Source: Taibaiella sp041660405 (GTDB lineage: Bacteria > Bacteroidota > Bacteroidia > Chitinophagales > Chitinophagaceae). From it: a stretch of DNA of 64,000 nucleotides. Location of the stretch: the NCBI GenBank assembly GCA_041660405.1, contig JBAZWL010000010.1, positions 76,108-140,107 of the forward strand, in the 5' to 3' direction. This document shows positions 16,869 to 25,375 of this stretch, in pieces; position 1 is the stretch's first letter, and the number at the start of each line of letters is the position of its first letter. The position numbers were made by a program, and so were the translations under genes. The notes under the pieces were generated by a model. The model did no database searches. It worked only from the letters and a program-made list of their open reading frames with translations, and was not told the origin of the DNA.

Positions 16869-16933
16869 GAAAAAAATGCTGTGGTAATTTTTAGCAAACT
16901 GCTCATTATTACCTTCATTCCCTATCTTTAATT

Positions 16934-17593
16934 ATGGAAGAACAACAAGTTACTTTACCGGTTTTGGACGATCAGGAAATTCGCGTACTTGGCGCCTTAA
17001 TGGAGAAAGCAAGAACAACTCCTGAATATTATCCCATGACCGTAAATGGTTTAACCGCTGCCTGTAATCAAAAAACATCGCGCAGGCCTGTAGTACAATA
17101 TGATGAGCAAACAGTAATACTCACGCTCGACAGACTTAAAAAGAAAGGACTCATTGCAACTGCAACTGGCGGTACCAGCCGTACAGTAAAATATAAACAC
17201 AACTTTGCTCTCGTATATCAAATGATACCCCAGGAACTTGCTGTCATTTGTATGTTACTGTTAAGAGGTGCGCAAACGCCTGGTGAATTGAATACCAATT
17301 CAGGCAGGTTATACGAGTTTGATTCGCTTGATGAGGTACAAGCTGTATTGGAAAAACTATCTGGTACAGATACGCCCTTTGTTAAACAATTGCCGAGGCA
17401 GGCGGGACAGAAAGAAGCACGCTATATTCATCTGCTAGGTGTATACAACGAACTTGCAGAAGAGGCTATTCCTGCTCATTATCATTCCAATAAAAATGCA
17501 CAACAGGAATTGGAAGAACGTGTAAGTATCCTGGAACAGGAACTTTCCTCCCTAAAAGAAGCATTCGACAAATTAATGAAGGAATTGACGTAG
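16934..17593 (+). CDS. yceH: YceH-family (DUF480) protein
   Basis: 219 residues matching the YceH/DUF480 family throughout: LDDQEIRVLGALMEKARTTPEYYPMTVNGL, ACNQKTSRRPV, tandem winged-helix domains (about 8-90 and 95-175), RGAQTPGELNTNSGRLYEFDSLDEVQ, and PRQAGQKEARYIHLL, followed by a C-terminal coiled coil. The family has a DNA-binding-like fold but no settled function. The gene stands alone and converges on a 2OG-oxygenase gene across a palindromic repeat. Confidence 0.93.
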   Translation: MEEQQVTLPVLDDQEIRVLGALMEKARTTPEYYPMTVNGLTAACNQKTSRRPVVQYDEQTVILTLDRLKKKGLIATATGGTSRTVKYKHNFALVYQMIPQELAVICMLLLRGAQTPGELNTNSGRLYEFDSLDEVQAVLEKLSGTDTPFVKQLPRQAGQKEARYIHLLGVYNELAEEAIPAHYHSNKNAQQELEERVSILEQELSSLKEAFDKLMKELT

Positions 17594-17635
17594 AAACGTA
17601 CAATTTCTGTCTATTCCAAATTGTATCTAAACAAT

Positions 17636-17730
17636 GTAGAGACGCGCAATTGCGCGTCTTTTTTTTGCGTTGAAAACAAGATTGTGTCATATTAGATACA
17701 GATCTTGGACGTGCAATTACGCGTCTCTAG
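17636..17730. repeat. palindromic repeat, family B (copy 1)
   Basis: Left half contains the perfect 20-bp palindrome AGACGCGCAATTGCGCGTCT (17640-17659) followed by T8; the right half is a diverged unit GACGTGCAATTACGCGTCTC (17708-17727). The same layout recurs at 37817-37875. Both copies lie between convergent genes, so the hairpins may end transcription from both sides. Confidence 0.75.
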
Positions 17731-17738
17731 GATTTATA

Positions 17739-18371
17739 TCAATTAACCTTTAGCCATCCGGTAATACTCATTCTGGGTTTATTTACCAGGAGTACCTCAT
17801 GTTCCAGTTCGCTGCTTTTAAAAAACACACTTTTACCATTCAGGGGACTTATGGTCTCTGCCACTCCTTCATGGTATACGCATAGCTCACCGCCATCACC
17901 GTCTTTCCAACCTTCATTTAAGTACATGATCATGGAATACTGCCTGCTTTTATCATTCCGGAACTGGTCAATATGTTTGCGGTAAAAGCTACCGGTATCA
18001 TATAAAGTATAGTGAAACTCAAAACCAGTAATGCCGGTGTAGCAGGTACGATTAAGGTGCAACACAAACTCATCCATCAGATCAAAAAAGCTATTCTCAA
18101 AAGGATCATTATGCTTCCGGTCGAGCCAATAGATTACATCACCCCTTACCAGTTTGTTTTGCACAGCCAGCGTTTCATTACCTGTACCGGCAGCGTATAA
18201 TAGTTTTTCTCCGTAAAGCTTTACCAGGTTTTCCTTGAGATTTAGGGCGAGTTCTTTACTCAAGAAATGTTCAGCGGTTCCTACTTTCTGATCAATAAAA
18301 GTATCAATGAGGGCATTAAAGATTGTCAGCAAAAAGATAGATTGACGAAGCGTAAGGCAGATTGCCGGCAA
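17739..18371 (-). CDS. 2-oxoglutarate/Fe(II) oxygenase (prolyl 4-hydroxylase type)
   Basis: 210 residues in the longest frame. The double-stranded beta-helix carries the Fe ligands His133 and Asp135 (FYRKHIDQF) and His191 (SELEHEV), and the 2OG-binding Arg200 (PRMSITGWL). QYSMIMYLNEGWKDGDGGEL is typical of P4H-type bacterial oxygenases. These hydroxylate protein side chains or small molecules; the target is unknown. No ATG starts the frame; TTG at 18371 or TTG at 18332 are candidates, so the N-terminus is uncertain. Confidence 0.85.
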   Translation of the reverse strand: MPAICLTLRQSIFLLTIFNALIDTFIDQKVGTAEHFLSKELALNLKENLVKLYGEKLLYAAGTGNETLAVQNKLVRGDVIYWLDRKHNDPFENSFFDLMDEFVLHLNRTCYTGITGFEFHYTLYDTGSFYRKHIDQFRNDKSRQYSMIMYLNEGWKDGDGGELCVYHEGVAETISPLNGKSVFFKSSELEHEVLLVNKPRMSITGWLKVN

Positions 18372-18494
18372 AGCGGTGAAGGTAATGGTAATTTAATTGG
18401 TAAAGATATTTAGCTCCGCCGGGCTTTGGCGTACCGGGCTTTTAACTTTGTTCTATATCAATTTTAAAGAACATAAACACCAATATTCAACCTT

Positions 18495-19772
18495 ATGGCA
18501 GGAAATGTAAATATCACTTCGAAAGGTATTCAGAAAGTACTGAAGCACTACACACCCAGGCAAGCCATTGCGGAGTATATATGGAATGGGTTTGATGCCG
18601 GTGCAGATACCATCCATATCAATTACGGCTTCAATGAGTTGGGCAATATGGAACACCTGGTCATCTCTGATAACGGCAATGGCATTGACATGGAAAGAAT
18701 AAAAGCCAAGTTCAACCCTTTCTATGATTCAGAAAAATCTGTTCCGTTTTCTGCGCCCAAACATACCTCGCTGATGCATGGCAAAAATGGTGTGGGCCGG
18801 TTAACTTTTTTCACCTTTGCCTATACTGCCCGGTGGCTTACCGTGTACAAAAAAGAAGGCCAGCTTTGTGGTGGCTCCATACAAATTTCTACAAACGGAT
18901 TAAATGCTTATCAAACCGAAAGTTTGTCTTCCACTACTCACGTAACAACAGGTACAGAGGTTTCTTTTCAGCACATCAGCATTTCTAAGGAAGAAATGGA
19001 GTCTATAATACTACCCTTCCTGATTTCGGAATTCTGCTGGTTTCTTGAGCTTCACAAGGAAAAGAGCTATCGCATTTTCGTCAATGGCATTGCGCTCGAT
19101 TATTCAGAAAATATTGAAGATGCTGAAGAAGACCTGGAATTCTTTTATGAAAAAACGGACACCTTGTTCCGCGTAAAATTTATTCAGTGGAAAAAGCCAT
19201 TGAATAAAGAGCTATCGAAATATTATTTCCTTAATGAAAACGGGGAAGAAGTATTTAAAGATTATACTACGCTAAATAAAAAGGGTGACGAGTTTTATCA
19301 CAGTGTTTTTATCCAGAGTTCTTTTTTCAACGACTTCGATTTTAAAAGTACTGAAGACCAGGTGCAGGCTGATATTTTTGGAAAAGCAAGATCTGCTCCA
19401 GAGTATAAGTTTCTAATTAAAAACATTAATGAGTATCTGAAAGCCAAAAGGAAGCCTTATCTACGCATATATGCTACGAAACTAATGGAGCAATACGAAC
19501 AGGAAGCTATATTTCCGATATATAAAACGGACTATGATAAATTGACCAAAAAGCCCTGGTTACAAAGAGTAATTACTGCATTATATGAAGCACAACCAAG
19601 ACTGTTCAGCAACCTGAATATGGAACAAAAGAAGATTATGCTAAACATGATAAGCCTCATCCTGGAAAGCAACCGAAGAAAAGATATGTTCTCCTTAATC
19701 AATGGAATCATTGAACTGGATCAGGACGAAGCACGGCTAATGAAGATATCATTGCCACAGGTGTTGGTGTAA
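18495..19772 (+). CDS. GHKL-type ATP-binding protein, probably C-terminally truncated
   Basis: 425 residues. The N-terminus is a GHKL (Hsp90/MutL/MORC-like) ATPase: N-box AIAEYIWNGFDAGA (Glu27, Asn31), G1 box ISDNGNGID (Asp59) and G2-type HGKNGVGRLTFF (95-106). A middle S5-like region and a helical part follow. As I recall the family, proteins with the LESNRRxDxxxLIxxIxxL segment continue well beyond it for several hundred residues; here the frame stops 30 residues later. No continuation of the frame was recognised after 19772. It may be truncated or a short family member. The ATPase fold is used in DNA-repair, chromatin and anti-phage proteins. Confidence 0.75.
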   Translation: MAGNVNITSKGIQKVLKHYTPRQAIAEYIWNGFDAGADTIHINYGFNELGNMEHLVISDNGNGIDMERIKAKFNPFYDSEKSVPFSAPKHTSLMHGKNGVGRLTFFTFAYTARWLTVYKKEGQLCGGSIQISTNGLNAYQTESLSSTTHVTTGTEVSFQHISISKEEMESIILPFLISEFCWFLELHKEKSYRIFVNGIALDYSENIEDAEEDLEFFYEKTDTLFRVKFIQWKKPLNKELSKYYFLNENGEEVFKDYTTLNKKGDEFYHSVFIQSSFFNDFDFKSTEDQVQADIFGKARSAPEYKFLIKNINEYLKAKRKPYLRIYATKLMEQYEQEAIFPIYKTDYDKLTKKPWLQRVITALYEAQPRLFSNLNMEQKKIMLNMISLILESNRRKDMFSLINGIIELDQDEARLMKISLPQVLV

Positions 19773-19826
19773 TTCCCTCACCCCTCATTTCCAGAAGATT
19801 TGACTATCAAACCTAATCCTTATTTA

Positions 19827-19851
19827 TCGCAGCGTCGTGGCGACGTTGCGA
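19827..19851. repeat. hairpin repeat TCGCAGCGTCG / CGACGTTGCGA
   Basis: An 11-bp inverted repeat with a TGG loop and one G-T type mismatch, 54 bases after the ATPase stop. GC-rich against an AT-rich surround. Looks like a REP-type hairpin; only one copy in the window. Confidence 0.5.
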
Positions 19852-19888
19852 GAAAATAAATATCCTATTCAGGGGCATCAATAAAAAA

Positions 19889-19914
19889 AGCCGGATAACA
19901 AAAGTTATCCGGCT
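19889..19914 (-). terminator. terminator of the grpE-dnaJ operon
   Basis: Perfect 11-bp stem AGCCGGATAAC / GTTATCCGGCT, 4-base loop, with seven T on the minus strand after the stem; lies 20 bases past the dnaJ stop. Confidence 0.85.
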
Positions 19915-19934
19915 ATATACTTGCTAACCCTTAA

Positions 19935-21098
19935 TTAGCTAAAAGCATCTTTTATTTTCTCAAAAAAACTTTTTTCTTTTCTGGCTTCTTCTCCGGGCTC
20001 AAAGTTAGGAGCATCTTTCAGTTTTTCCAGTACTTTACGTTCTTCATCGTTAAGATGTTGCGGCGTCCATACTTTTACCTGCACCAGCTGATCCCCTTTA
20101 CCATAACTATTAATTTCAGGGAAACCTTTTCCTTTCAGGCGGAAAATCTTGCCGCTTTGCGTTCCGGCAGGAATTTTAATTTTGGCCTTACCATCTATGG
20201 TAGGCACTTCAACCTGTGTACCGAATATTACATCGTAAAAAGAAAGCGGTAATACATATTGCACATCATTACCATCACGGGCCAGTTCAGCATGCTTTTC
20301 TTCCTCAATCAGGATAAGAAGATCGCCGGGCATGCCGCCACGCTCCCCTACATTACCCTTTCCACTCATGCTCAATTGCATGCCATCCTGCACGCCTGCC
20401 GGTACGTCTATGGTTATGGTTTCCTCGCCAAAAACGCGGCCTTCTCCTTTACATGAAGTACATTTAGCCGTAATGGTTGACCCTTCGCCGTGACAGGTAG
20501 GGCAAGCAGTTACGGTTTGCATCTGTCCCAAAAAAGTGCTTTGCACTCTACGCACCTGGCCGCTGCCACCGCAAGTATTACAAGTTTGAACTGAATTACT
20601 ATCTTTTGCACCGCTGCCATTACAAGTACTGCAGTGCACATGTTTCTTTACTTTGATCTTTTTGGTTGCACCATTAGCGATTTCGGCATAAGTCATTTTC
20701 AACTTTACACGCAGGTTGGATCCGCGGGAGCCTCTGCGATTACCACCACCTTGACGGCCTCCGCCAAAGAAACTGCCAAACATATCATCACCAAATACAT
20801 CTCCAAAATTGGAGAAAATATCTTCCATACGCATACCGCCGCCACCAAAACCGCCGCCATTACCTGCAGCGCCGCTCATTCCGGCGTGGCCAAATCTGTC
20901 GTATTGGGCTTTCTTGGATGCATCGCTTAATACTTCGTAAGCTTCTGCCGCTTCCTTAAATTTATCTTCGGCAGCAGCATCCCCCTGGTTTCTGTCAGGG
21001 TGATATTGCATGGCTACTTTACGGTATGCCTTTTTAATTTCATCGGCCGATGCACCTTTCTGGACACCAAGTATTTCGTAATAATCTCTCTTGCTCAT
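19935..21098 (-). CDS. dnaJ: chaperone DnaJ
   Basis: 387 residues from MSKRDYYEILGV; a Met two codons upstream is also possible. J-domain 1-68 with HPD (YHPDRNQGD), Gly-rich linker 73-120, zinc-finger region with four CxxCxGxG repeats (CSTCNGSGA, CNTCGGSGQ, CPTCHGEGS, CTSCKGEGR) and the two C-terminal substrate-binding barrels. Co-chaperone that loads clients on DnaK and stimulates its ATPase. AGG lies 6 bases before this ATG. Third gene of grpE-orf-dnaJ; dnaK is not in the window. Confidence 0.97.
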   Translation of the reverse strand: MSKRDYYEILGVQKGASADEIKKAYRKVAMQYHPDRNQGDAAAEDKFKEAAEAYEVLSDASKKAQYDRFGHAGMSGAAGNGGGFGGGGMRMEDIFSNFGDVFGDDMFGSFFGGGRQGGGNRRGSRGSNLRVKLKMTYAEIANGATKKIKVKKHVHCSTCNGSGAKDSNSVQTCNTCGGSGQVRRVQSTFLGQMQTVTACPTCHGEGSTITAKCTSCKGEGRVFGEETITIDVPAGVQDGMQLSMSGKGNVGERGGMPGDLLILIEEEKHAELARDGNDVQYVLPLSFYDVIFGTQVEVPTIDGKAKIKIPAGTQSGKIFRLKGKGFPEINSYGKGDQLVQVKVWTPQHLNDEERKVLEKLKDAPNFEPGEEARKEKSFFEKIKDAFS

Positions 21099-21136
21099 AT
21101 ACATCCTGCTCCCTTAGCCGGGACAGATTTTATAAA

Positions 21137-21484
21137 TTAGTTGTACTGTTTTATTTTTTTCCGCTTCAACAATCCGTTAGCCAATATGCCTAATCCTGCT
21201 ATACTCCACAACAACCATACCATACTATTTCGCTCATTTACAGTTTCATAAGCAATACCTCCTAAACCAATTGTTGTAATCACGCCGCCTTCCAACATCC
21301 TGCTTTTGGCTGTTTTCCTGCATTGTTCCACTTTTATTGTTTCTGCCAGGATAATAGGTATTAATTGATCCGCTACGCCTTTACTTTTAAGGAATTTTTC
21401 CAAATCTATATTATTGCCAAAAGCCAATTTTTGCTTCAAACAATCAATTACAAAAGGTTTGGTATCAATCAATTCCTTATCCAT
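21137..21484 (-). CDS. two-TM protein of unknown function between grpE and dnaJ
   Basis: 115 residues. The first 65 are soluble and helical (KPFVIDCLKQKLAFGNNIDLEKFLKSKGV...), followed by two membrane segments (about 67-80 and 88-104) with the short linker YETVNERNS and a basic tail KRKKIKQYN. No family recognised. It starts 2 bases after the grpE stop and ends about 35 bases before dnaJ, so it is translated as part of the heat-shock operon. The open frame and tight spacing make it a real gene. A role in membrane stress is only a guess. Confidence 0.75.
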   Translation of the reverse strand: MDKELIDTKPFVIDCLKQKLAFGNNIDLEKFLKSKGVADQLIPIILAETIKVEQCRKTAKSRMLEGGVITTIGLGGIAYETVNERNSMVWLLWSIAGLGILANGLLKRKKIKQYN

Positions 21485-21486
21485 AA

Positions 21487-22125
21487 TTATTTACCAACTA
21501 TTACCTTGGCATGCCTGATAATTTTGTCATTAAGGTAATAGCCTTTCTGCACTTCGTCTATTACTTTACCTTTTAAATCTTCGGTCGGTGCAGGAATTTC
21601 TGTAATCGCTTCATGCAATTCGGTATCAAAATCCTGCTCTTTACTTTCCATTGCTTTTAAGCCTTTATTATGTAAAGTATTTTTTAACTTGTTGAATACC
21701 AAATTAATACCTTCTTTAATTAAAGCAAGATCCTCGGAGGTTTCTAACTGCTTAGCAGCTCTTTCAGAATCATCAACCACGTCTAATAAAGACTTGATAA
21801 TATCTTCGCCAGCACTTTTAATTAATTCAATGCGCTCTTTAGCATTACGTTTTCTGAAATTATCAAATTCCGCTACCAGGCGTAAATACTTATCATTTGA
21901 CTCTTTTAATTGATTTTCAAGCTGCTGCAATTTTTCATCCTCTTCATTCGTCATTTCGTCATTTAAATGTGTAGTTCCTGCCAAACTATCATCAGAATTG
22001 AAATTTATGGCAGCATCATCTATATTTTGCTCATTAGCTATGTTGTTGCTATCTGCTTCATTTTGAAGCTCTTGTTCCTTATTGGTCATACTCTTTTTTT
22101 TATTGAAGGGGTTAAACCTGCTCAT
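21487..22125 (-). CDS. grpE: nucleotide exchange factor GrpE
   Basis: 212 residues from MSRFNPFNKKKSM. The acidic, low-complexity N-terminus (to about 60) precedes a long coiled coil (EKLQQLENQLKESNDKYLRLVAEFDNFRKRNAKE) and the beta-wing head with ALIKEGINLVFNKLKNTLHNKGL, FDTELHEAITEIP and GYYLNDKIIRHAKVIVG. It releases ADP from DnaK. First gene of grpE-orf-dnaJ. A heat-responsive promoter was not recognised upstream. A Met six codons further up is possible but gives a non-typical N-terminus. Confidence 0.95.
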   Translation of the reverse strand: MSRFNPFNKKKSMTNKEQELQNEADSNNIANEQNIDDAAINFNSDDSLAGTTHLNDEMTNEEDEKLQQLENQLKESNDKYLRLVAEFDNFRKRNAKERIELIKSAGEDIIKSLLDVVDDSERAAKQLETSEDLALIKEGINLVFNKLKNTLHNKGLKAMESKEQDFDTELHEAITEIPAPTEDLKGKVIDEVQKGYYLNDKIIRHAKVIVGK

Positions 22126-22188
22126 CTTATTTATATTGTTCAATTATTTTGCCAAACTTATTTTTTGCCAAATTGACATTGCAAGCTT

Positions 22189-23157
22189 TTAATATTGCCG
22201 GTTCAATAACCAAAGTGCTAATTGTTTCAAAGGGAGTTTTTTTTCTTCAGGTAAATTGATTTTTTCAAGATGATTAAATGATTGTTCAGAATATTGATTT
22301 ATAATGTCTTTGCTATGCTTGTCTATATTTAAATCGAGATAAATCTTCCTGATACCTTCTACTTTTTCCTCTTCTTCCCTTTGTATCAATTCATCCATTA
22401 CCATTAATGCTCCTTCATTGGCAAGCTCCCTCGATTTCAACATCAGGAATGTTTTTTTATTGGCCCTGATATCGCCACCTGGCTTTTTACCAATTTTCTC
22501 TTCCGATCCGAAAGTGTCCAGATAATCATCCTGAAGCTGGAAAGCAATTCCGAGGTTTTTCCCGAATTCATATAAATGATGTGCATCTTCATCGGAAGCG
22601 CCGGAGAGTATGGCGCCCATTTCCAAACTCGCAGCAAGTAATACAGAGGTTTTTAATTCAATCATTTTCAGATATTCATCTATAGTTACTTCATCTTTTA
22701 CTTCAAAATCCATATCCCATTGCTGGCCTTCGCATACTTCAATGGCTGTTTTATTGAAAATAGTAAAAACTCGCGGTAAATAGGTTGGATTAACCTTACC
22801 CAAACAATGGTAGGAAAAAATGCCCATCACATCGCCCGATAAAATTCCTGTTGTTAAACCATACTTTTCATGGACCGTTAGCTTTCCTCTCCGTAATGGC
22901 GCTTTATCCATAATGTCGTCATGAATAAGTGTAAAGTTATGAAACAATTCCACGGCCATTGCTGCATTATATGCGTCTGCATTGATGCCATTGAACATTT
23001 CGGCGGCCATAAGGCACAAAGCAGGACGAATTCTTTTTCCCCCGGCTTCGAGTAAATAACGGCAGGGTTCATAAAGGTTTTCCTGGTTTTCAGGAAAAGG
23101 TATAGATGTTTTCAGGTGCTGTTCAAACAGCAAAGAAATATCCTGGAATGATCTCAT
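22189..23157 (-). CDS. trans-polyprenyl diphosphate synthase (FPP/GGPP type)
   Basis: 322 residues from MRSFQDISLLFEQHL. It joins IPP to allylic diphosphates. First Asp-rich motif LIHDDIMDKAPLRRG, second Asp-rich motif FQLQDDYLDTFG, with GGKRIRPALC near the N-terminus and KTSVLLAASLEMGAI. Five residues upstream of the first motif lies Phe-Thr (NFTLIHDD), which does not by itself fix chain length. It uses IPP from the IspH pathway. The start at 23157 is preferred to 23181 because a TAGCTTTG -7 box covers 23179-23186. Confidence 0.92.
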   Translation of the reverse strand: MRSFQDISLLFEQHLKTSIPFPENQENLYEPCRYLLEAGGKRIRPALCLMAAEMFNGINADAYNAAMAVELFHNFTLIHDDIMDKAPLRRGKLTVHEKYGLTTGILSGDVMGIFSYHCLGKVNPTYLPRVFTIFNKTAIEVCEGQQWDMDFEVKDEVTIDEYLKMIELKTSVLLAASLEMGAILSGASDEDAHHLYEFGKNLGIAFQLQDDYLDTFGSEEKIGKKPGGDIRANKKTFLMLKSRELANEGALMVMDELIQREEEEKVEGIRKIYLDLNIDKHSKDIINQYSEQSFNHLEKINLPEEKKLPLKQLALWLLNRQY

Positions 23158-23178
23158 GAAACAATTTTCTGTTGGTCG

Positions 23179-23186
23179 CAAAGCTA
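23179..23186 (-). promoter_or_regulatory. -7 element of the polyprenyl synthase gene
   Basis: TAGCTTTG on the minus strand matches TAnnTTTG exactly and lies 21 bases before the ATG at 23157. No clear -33 TTG at standard spacing. Confidence 0.45.
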
Positions 23187-23413
23187 AGATAGAAAATGCA
23201 ATGTTCAGGATAGAAAATTACCTTTTAATCGTTGCGACAAGATAAAATCCAGTTGCATTTATATTATCATAATGTATATAAATAAAACTAACCTGGCAGA
23301 TTTTGGAGACTTAATGGAGAAATTGTCACATTATTGTCATAAAAGGAAGGTTTTTTGCTTCAGAATTTCAATTAAATTAATCATATTTATCTATGAATAG
23401 ATTAGGCTCATAA

Positions 23414-23445
23414 TTTGGTTCTTCTAATATAAATTAATACTTTTG
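23414..23445 (+). promoter_or_regulatory. promoter of the L,D-transpeptidase gene
   Basis: TTTG (23414-23417), 20 bases, TACTTTTG (23438-23445), both elements of the Bacteroidota consensus. The predicted 5' leader is about 40 bases. The rest of the 336-base gap 23158-23493 is AT-rich and shows nothing else. Confidence 0.65.
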
Positions 23446-23493
23446 AACAACTCGGTTCGAAATTTCCAACATTAAAAAATTAAATTAGAATCT

Positions 23494-24393
23494 ATGCAAA
23501 AAATCAGAGTGGGTTTGTTGATGATGGTTATGTGTGCGTCTTCATTTTTTGTGAAAATAGTTAAAGGGGAAGAAACTTCAAAAGTTACCAGTTCCAAAGT
23601 AAGTGTTCTGCAAAAGGCAGATAATATTTACAACAGGATCAATTTCGGTAAGTCAGAACCGCTATCGCGCGAAGTATTTTACAAAGCTTATACAGGTTAC
23701 CTCAACCTTAAGGATGCCGGAAAGTTAGACCAGGATCATCCGATTATCAGTATTTGCGACTTCAGTTTATCTTCTAATGTAAAACGTCTTTGGGTTATCG
23801 ACCTTAAAGATTCCCGTGTACTTATTAATAGCCTGGTGGCTCATGGACAAGGTACCGGAGAAGAATTTGCCATGAAATTTTCCAATACTGAAAACTCTCA
23901 CCAGAGCAGTCTTGGGTTTTATGTAACTGAAGACACTTATATTGGTGACAATGGATATTCTCTTAAGCTTAATGGAATGGATGCCGGCTACAATGATGCT
24001 GCGTACGACAGAGCAATCGTAATGCACGGTGCAGATTATGTTTGCGATTCCTATATCCGGGATAATAAAAGGCTTGGCCGTAGCTGGGGTTGTCCTGCAG
24101 TGCCGGCTGCTACAGCAAAGAATATTATTAATACTATAAAGAACAAAACCTGTCTTTATATTTACTACCCTAACAAAAGCTATCTGGCAAAATCGGTATG
24201 GCTGAATAAGTCGCCTAAGATTTCGCAGGATGAATTGATAAGGGAAGAGTTCCTTAAAATGAATAAAGCAACTACGCAGCCAGTTCAGTTGGCAACAGCT
24301 TCTGCAGACTCTATTAAAGAAAAAGAAGCCGTAGTTAATGCTACACCTTCCGAATACGAATACCAAGGCGTTAAGCTTGCTGTAGGTAGATAG
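23494..24393 (+). CDS. L,D-transpeptidase catalytic-domain protein (YkuD_2 type)
   Basis: 299 residues, exported (hydrophobic 6-22). The domain about 90-230 has the YkuD signature in its murein L,D-transpeptidase variant: MHGADYVCD with His178, and GRSWGCPAVP with nucleophile Cys200. FSLSSNVKRLWVIDLKDSRVL and VAHGQGTG are the usual opening strands. It would cross-link or trim peptidoglycan peptides in the periplasm. The C-terminal 60 residues are low-complexity. Own promoter upstream and strong terminator downstream, so monocistronic. Confidence 0.9.
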   Translation: MQKIRVGLLMMVMCASSFFVKIVKGEETSKVTSSKVSVLQKADNIYNRINFGKSEPLSREVFYKAYTGYLNLKDAGKLDQDHPIISICDFSLSSNVKRLWVIDLKDSRVLINSLVAHGQGTGEEFAMKFSNTENSHQSSLGFYVTEDTYIGDNGYSLKLNGMDAGYNDAAYDRAIVMHGADYVCDSYIRDNKRLGRSWGCPAVPAATAKNIINTIKNKTCLYIYYPNKSYLAKSVWLNKSPKISQDELIREEFLKMNKATTQPVQLATASADSIKEKEAVVNATPSEYEYQGVKLAVGR

Positions 24394-24425
24394 TGTACTT
24401 AGTCGTCTCAAAATAATTTTCGCAA

Positions 24426-24452
24426 AGCGTGGCCCTCGGCCACGCTTTTTTT
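24426..24452 (+). terminator. intrinsic terminator after the L,D-transpeptidase gene
   Basis: 9-bp stem AGCGTGGCC / GGCCACGCT with a 3-base loop and a T-tract, 33 bases past the stop. Confidence 0.9.
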
Positions 24453-25375
24453 ATCGGGTAACGGAAAGCCTTCTGCTTATTAAGAATTGAATCTTGTAAC
24501 CCGATAATGTATCCTTCCTCAGGCAGCTCAATTCTTCTTCCGGTTTAAAAGCATTCCTATTTCCTATCTGAATATATTTGGAATATTGTCCGCCCCATAC
24601 CTTCCCACTGTTTGTGAAGCATGGAAGGTGCTGCCATATTGATTATCTAAACTGTTTTCGTTGTGATGACGCAACAAACAACTCCATACTTTTTCGAACC
24701 AGTACCTGATTGGATTCGACCGGCTCTTTATCGATCGCAACCAGATAAAATAAAGATCTTATCTGAATTTTCAATGTTGCATTTTCTTTTTTCAATCTCT
24801 GTAGCAGGTAATTATCAGAAAGTATCGGTAAAGTTATTAAGCAGTAATACTACTCTACCATAAAGACTCAATAATGCTATCAGTGCCGGACCATTCAGGC
24901 CTTTGATCAGCAGGTTATCTTTAATAGGATACATGGTGAAATGAGGCTGTATGCTTTTCTTCAACGTTCGGTTTTTAACCACTCGGATAAGAGGTAGCTT
25001 TCTTAATAAACTATATTATTATTGTCATAAATAATATACAATGGCTTACCTGCATAAAAAGCGATGCTTCATCAAAAAACCGGATTTTTTCATATGAAGA
25101 AGTCACATTTTTACAGGACAAACACAAATTGGTCATCTTAAATTAAAACCTATTGAATGTGAAAGTTCAATACAAAAATTGTGATCAGGAAAGAGATTTG
25201 CATTGGCGTTCTTTTGCTGATTGATATTTCCATCTTATACCTTTATAATCCGAAGCCTAATAATAGCTTATACATCAAACAATTAACCTTTAAAATCAAT
25301 TAAGGGTTTTGATAATTGTTGCCTGTCTTATTCACGTACCTGTTATGACCATAATTTATTAAAAATATAATTTAT
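24453..25375. other. 0.9-kb gene-poor region
   Basis: No convincing intact gene on either strand. Short frames are broken by stops; a decayed minus-strand frame is listed separately at 24643-24934. The 400 bases before 25376 are AT-rich with no recognisable promoter. Confidence 0.6.
24643..24934 (-). pseudogene. possible decayed small gene
   Basis: On the minus strand an ATG at 24934 opens MYPIKDNLLIKGLNGPALIA and runs 39 codons to TTCTGA near 24811-24830. One frame shift at that point continues as SDNYLLQRLKKENATLKIQI... for about 57 more codons to a stop at 24643. The joined product would be about 97 residues, with a hydrophobic part and then a coiled-coil-like part. Both pieces look coding-like in composition. 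No family recognised; could be coincidence. Confidence 0.3.

Noticed and set aside
24663..24863. Plus-strand frame of 66 codons
   Set aside because: It is antisense to the better-looking (though broken) minus-strand pieces and lacks any start context.
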